The position numbers were made by a program, and so were the translations under genes. The notes under the pieces were generated by a model. The model was not told the origin of the DNA and did no database searches. It was given only the letters and a program-made list of their open reading frames with translations. Positions 6,255 to 8,393 of a stretch of DNA of 8,393 bases are shown here, in pieces. Origin of the DNA: Candidatus Saccharibacteria bacterium UBA1949 (GTDB lineage: Bacteria > Patescibacteriota > Saccharimonadia > Saccharimonadales > Saccharimonadaceae); NCBI GenBank assembly GCA_002336735.1, contig DDER01000029.1:1305-9697 (forward strand), read 5' to 3'. Position 1 is the first letter of the stretch. Every line of letters starts with the position of its first letter.

Positions 6255-7103
6255 ATGAAATCAATGCTTAAAACTACACTATTACTCGCAGCCTTGACGG
6301 CTATGTTTATGGCTATCGGGTATTTCGTAGGTGGTCGCAGCGGCATGATGGTCGCATTTGTCATGGCGGCTGCCATGAATTTTGGCATGTATTGGTTTAG
6401 CAGCAAATTAGTACTCAAAATGCAAGGCGCCACACCGCTCGACAAGCGCAGGTATCCAGAAGTTTACACAATGATTCACGAGTTGGCCACGCGCGATAAT
6501 CTGCCGATGCCGAAGCTTTATTTCGTCGATACGCCGATTCCCAACGCATTTGCCACGGGACGCAGCCCGCAACACGCTGTCGTAGCAGTGACACGTGGTA
6601 TTATGGAGATTTTAGACGGCGCCGAACTTAGGGCGGTACTCGCACACGAGCTCGGACATGTGAAAAATCGCGATATGTTGGTTTCGACAATCGCTGCGAC
6701 GTTTGCAGGGGCGATATCGATGCTAGCTGACATGTTAATGTGGGGTAATCTGTTCGGAGGTGGCGACAGTGAAGAAGGCGGCAATCCGCTCGGCACATTG
6801 GCTGCGATCCTGCTCGCGCCATTTGCCGCCATGGTTATCCAGATGGCGGTGTCGCGCAGCCGCGAATATTTAGCCGACGAACACAGTGCCCACACGATCG
6901 GTCACGGTGAAGATCTCGCTCGCGCACTTCAAAAGCTCGAAGATGTCCGCCCAGCTTTGCACAATGCGCAGCCCTCGACTACTCAGCAAGCGACCGCACA
7001 TTTGATGTTTATCAATCTCTTCAACGCGCGAGGCTTGGCTAGTTTGTTTTCGACCCACCCATCGACCAAAGATCGCATCGCGCGGCTACGTCAACTGCGT
7101 TGA
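6255..7103 (+). CDS. htpX: HtpX-type membrane zinc metalloprotease (M48 family)
   Basis: HtpX is a membrane endopeptidase that cuts misfolded membrane proteins, working alongside FtsH in the bacteria where it has been studied. The 282 residues are the usual size. Two N-terminal helices (about 6-25 and 30-50) are followed by the catalytic domain. HELGH (131-135) supplies two zinc ligands and the catalytic Glu132. SREYLADE (202-209) supplies the third ligand, Glu204. Two further hydrophobic segments lie at about 142-166 and 180-200. The family C-terminal FSTHPS (265-270) is present. The linker GGGDSEEGG (168-176) sits where length varies in the family. The first of the two tandem ATGs (6252) would add one Met. 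It has its own promoter. Its neighbours are several membrane proteins, but no direct link to them is shown. Confidence 0.95.
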   Translation: MKSMLKTTLLLAALTAMFMAIGYFVGGRSGMMVAFVMAAAMNFGMYWFSSKLVLKMQGATPLDKRRYPEVYTMIHELATRDNLPMPKLYFVDTPIPNAFATGRSPQHAVVAVTRGIMEILDGAELRAVLAHELGHVKNRDMLVSTIAATFAGAISMLADMLMWGNLFGGGDSEEGGNPLGTLAAILLAPFAAMVIQMAVSRSREYLADEHSAHTIGHGEDLARALQKLEDVRPALHNAQPSTTQQATAHLMFINLFNARGLASLFSTHPSTKDRIARLRQLR

Positions 7104-7112
7104 TGCTTACGC

Positions 7113-7141
7113 TTGCGAATTGCTACGAGACAGTGTACAGT
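7113..7141 (+). promoter_or_regulatory. Promoter giving a leaderless mRNA
   Basis: TTGCGA (7113-7118), a 17-base spacer and TACAGT (7136-7141). The expected first base is 7148-7149, on the ATG at 7149. The bases before that ATG are pyrimidine-rich (TCCCCTCC), the opposite of a Shine-Dalgarno site. Confidence 0.55.
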
Positions 7142-7148
7142 CCCCTCC

Positions 7149-7751
7149 ATGAGGCGCGAACAGCCACTTACCCCAGATGAGCACTCCGAAGCACAGCGAC
7201 TGCTTGCTGATGTCTGGAATGATTCTGAATTGACTCATGCCTGCGCAGAATTTTGGCGTGAATCTGATGATCTCACGATTATGCTCGTAGAGGCGCTAGC
7301 TAATCCAGGCCAGTGCGATGAGGGATGGACAAAACGTCTTGACAATAGTTTTAGCCGCGTATTGTGGCGATACGATGATTGTATAAAAGCACTGATGTCT
7401 GACGATAGAATTCCGACCGATGACTACGAGGAGTTAAGCCGATTAATAAAAACTGATCCGATCGTGAACACGGCTATCCATGAGCAATATCAAGCTATCT
7501 GTACTCTTACGGTCAATGATCTCTCCAAGCGTCATATAGCGCTATTTTGCAGCCATAACCCAGACGATACTCATCGAGAAAATGAATTACCAAGAGACGA
7601 GATAGAAGAACGAATCTCTGGTTTTTATGAGCAAACTGACTCCTCGCAAGAGACAGCAGAACGAATTAATAATTACTATCTGCGCACCGTGCACCATCAA
7701 GTCGAGCGTATTGTACTGCAAGCGGGCAACAGTGCAAGCGCCAAAAAATGA
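7149..7751 (+). CDS. Hypothetical acidic soluble protein, 200 aa, leaderless start
   Basis: I do not recognise this family. It looks almost wholly helical and is rich in Asp, Glu and Arg. There is no signal peptide, membrane helix or known motif. Five Trp or Tyr residues near 23-75 and Cys residues at 32, 56, 78, 118 and 134 give it some character. The last residues (GNSASAKK) look disordered. A TTG at 7113 would extend the frame by 12 residues, but it is the -35 box of a well-spaced promoter. The ATG at 7149, eight bases after the -10 box, is therefore preferred. It starts 45 bases after htpX and is transcribed separately. It could be a small regulatory or adaptor protein, but nothing in the sequence decides this. 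Confidence 0.75.
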   Translation: MRREQPLTPDEHSEAQRLLADVWNDSELTHACAEFWRESDDLTIMLVEALANPGQCDEGWTKRLDNSFSRVLWRYDDCIKALMSDDRIPTDDYEELSRLIKTDPIVNTAIHEQYQAICTLTVNDLSKRHIALFCSHNPDDTHRENELPRDEIEERISGFYEQTDSSQETAERINNYYLRTVHHQVERIVLQAGNSASAKK

Positions 7752-7759
7752 CATGCTCA

Positions 7760-7769
7760 TGCCCGGGCA
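7760..7769. repeat. Short GC-rich palindrome
   Basis: TGCCCGGGCA is a perfect 10-base palindrome nine bases after the stop of the 200-aa gene. It has no loop and no T-run, so it would be a poor terminator. It could be a protein-binding site or chance. The rest of 7752-7828 shows no gene or clear signal. Confidence 0.25.
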
Positions 7770-7828
7770 CGTATCCGGACTGCCTAGACTAGCTCGTCTC
7801 AATTCGGAACAAATATTACCAAATTGTC

Positions 7829-7857
7829 TTTACATTTGTTGTGTTCTTATCTATAAT
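7829..7857 (+). promoter_or_regulatory. Near-consensus promoter for tuf
   Basis: TTTACA (7829-7834), exactly 17 bases, then TATAAT (7852-7857). This is the best promoter in the window, as expected for EF-Tu. The upstream 7806-7828 is AT-rich and could act as an UP element. The expected first base is 7864-7865, where an ATG lies. Confidence 0.85.
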
Positions 7858-7864
7858 TAACTCT

Positions 7865-7939
7865 ATGCGCGCGACGCGTTTTGGTTTGGTGCTATGCACC
7901 TCCGCAGCTCGCGTCGCGGAAATTACTAATCTAAATTAG
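7865..7939 (+). CDS. Possible leaderless 24-codon leader ORF upstream of tuf
   Basis: The ATG at 7865 sits eight bases after the -10 box of a near-consensus promoter, so the mRNA should begin at or one base before it. The ORF has 24 codons (beginning [10 protein letters not shown], ending EITNLN) and stops at TAG 7937-7939. That stop overlaps the AGGAG of tuf. It has three Arg codons (CGC, CGT, CGC) in its length but no run of one amino acid. A ribosome ending here would sit on the tuf Shine-Dalgarno site, so the ORF could block or feed tuf translation. The ORF spans the strong hairpin described separately. Chance placement cannot be excluded. Confidence 0.4.
   Translation: MRATRFGLVLCTSAARVAEITNLN
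7870..7918 (+). promoter_or_regulatory. Structured tuf leader: nested hairpin
   Basis: CGCGACGCG (7870-7878) and CGCGTCGCG (7910-7918) are perfect reverse complements, giving a 9-bp, almost all G-C stem around a 31-base loop. Inside the loop, GGTGC (7888-7892) pairs with GCACC (7896-7900) around TAT. The loop also holds CCTCC (7899-7903), of which CTCC could pair with GGAG in the tuf ribosome-binding site (7939-7942). The stem begins only about five bases from the predicted 5' end of the mRNA. It matches no riboswitch or tRNA that I recognise, and no T-run follows. Confidence 0.55.
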
Positions 7940-7942
7940 GAG
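7938..7942 (+). promoter_or_regulatory. Shine-Dalgarno site of tuf
   Basis: AGGAG, ten bases before the ATG at 7953. It overlaps the TAG stop (7937-7939) of the 24-codon leader ORF. Confidence 0.75.
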
Positions 7943-7952
7943 AAACTGCTAC

Positions 7953-8393
7953 ATGGCTGATTTCGATCGAAGCAAGCCTCACGTCAACGTAGGCACCATG
8001 GGCCACGTGGATCATGGTAAAACAACATTAACCGCAGCTATCACTGCCGTCCTCGCGAAAAAACTCCCGAGTGATGTCAACAAACCTGTTGCGTACGACC
8101 AAATCGACAACGCACCAGAAGAAAAAGCTCGTGGTATCACCATCGCATCATCTCACCAGGAGTATGAGAGCGAGAAGCGCCACTACGCACATGTCGACAT
8201 GCCAGGCCACGCCGATTATGTCAAAAACATGATTACAGGTGCCGCTCAGATCGACGGCGCTATCCTCGTGGTTGCTGCAACCGACGGCCTGATGGCTCAG
8301 TCGAAGGAGCACATCCTGCTCGCAAAGCAGGTCGGCGTTCCTTACCTGATGGTTGCTCTCAACAAGTGCGACCAGGTCGACGACGAGGAAATC
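7953..8393 (+). CDS. tuf: Translation elongation factor Tu (N-terminal part, runs off the window)
   Basis: EF-Tu brings aminoacyl-tRNA to the ribosome as a GTP complex. The first 147 residues, most of the GTPase domain, are present and the frame is open at the right edge. Visible are the P-loop GHVDHGKT (17-24), switch I ARGITI (59-64), DMPGH (82-86) with the catalytic His86, and the guanine-specificity motif NKCD (137-140). The last is normal, unlike EF-G in this window. Two places differ from most bacterial EF-Tu: DMPGH for DCPGH, and [10 protein letters not shown] (111-120) for DGPMPQTREH. Codon choice is regular, as expected of a very highly expressed gene. The strong promoter, structured leader and possible leader ORF upstream suggest control of its level. 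G5 and domains 2 and 3 lie outside the window. Confidence 0.97.
   Translation, partial: MADFDRSKPHVNVGTMGHVDHGKTTLTAAITAVLAKKLPSDVNKPVAYDQIDNAPEEKARGITIASSHQEYESEKRHYAHVDMPGHADYVKNMITGAAQIDGAILVVAATDGLMAQSKEHILLAKQVGVPYLMVALNKCDQVDDEEI

Noticed and set aside
7113..7148. TTG start giving a 212-aa version of the last hypothetical protein
   Set aside because: The TTG is the -35 box of a promoter with a 17-base spacer, and there is no Shine-Dalgarno site before it.
7861..7935. tRNA gene or known riboswitch in the tuf leader
   Set aside because: The paired arms do not form a cloverleaf, there is no T-loop signature, and no riboswitch core that I know is present.
1..8393. Alternative code with TGA as Gly (SR1/Gracilibacteria type)
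   Set aside because: fusA, htpX and tuf use GGN for Gly with no internal TGA, and three frames end sensibly at TGA.

Overview
The window looks like part of a Patescibacteria (CPR) chromosome, most likely Saccharibacteria (TM7). That is an inference from the divergent EF-G and EF-Tu sequences and from the many small genes of no recognisable family; no database was searched. The standard genetic code fits: three genes end at TGA, and no conserved gene needs a TGA codon read through. Every supported gene is on the + strand. The largest minus-strand open frames lie opposite fusA or other genes and look like shadows.

Layout. Bases 1-81 may hold the last 26 codons of an upstream gene. A 322-aa soluble protein of unknown family follows (182-1150). 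fusA (EF-G, 1280-3373) has its own extended -10 promoter. Next is a 109-aa three-helix membrane protein (3488-3817), then a strong hairpin (3831-3863). A two-gene unit follows: a membrane-anchored protein with a proline-rich tail (3903-4970) and a six-helix membrane protein 2 bases downstream (4973-5572). A unit made of a possible 28-codon leader ORF (5616-5702) and a 174-aa unknown protein (5699-6223) comes next. htpX (6255-7103) is a membrane zinc protease. A 200-aa unknown soluble protein (7149-7751) precedes the start of tuf (EF-Tu, from 7953), which runs off the right edge. fusA and tuf are separate transcription units about 4.6 kb apart, with none of their usual str-operon neighbours between them.

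Two things stand out. First, EF-G lacks both standard guanine-recognition motifs: G4 reads NKIN instead of NKxD, and the G5 SAxK motif reads GGDGR. The catalytic, P-loop and domain IV signatures are intact, and EF-Tu in the same window keeps a normal NKCD. Second, the window uses two kinds of translation start. Genes at 182, 3903 and 7149 have a -10 box ending 7-9 bases before the ATG and no Shine-Dalgarno site, so their mRNAs should be leaderless. fusA, the 109-aa gene, the 174-aa gene, htpX and tuf have Shine-Dalgarno sites. In two Shine-Dalgarno units (the 174-aa gene and tuf) the predicted 5' end of the mRNA is itself an AUG. Each opens a short leader ORF that ends at the start codon or on the Shine-Dalgarno site of the main gene. 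This suggests leaderless leader peptides coupled to downstream translation.

Functionally the window mixes translation elongation (EF-G, EF-Tu), membrane protein quality control (HtpX) and several uncharacterised membrane proteins. The unknown genes show no sign of being a mobile element, phage, CRISPR array or toxin-antitoxin locus.
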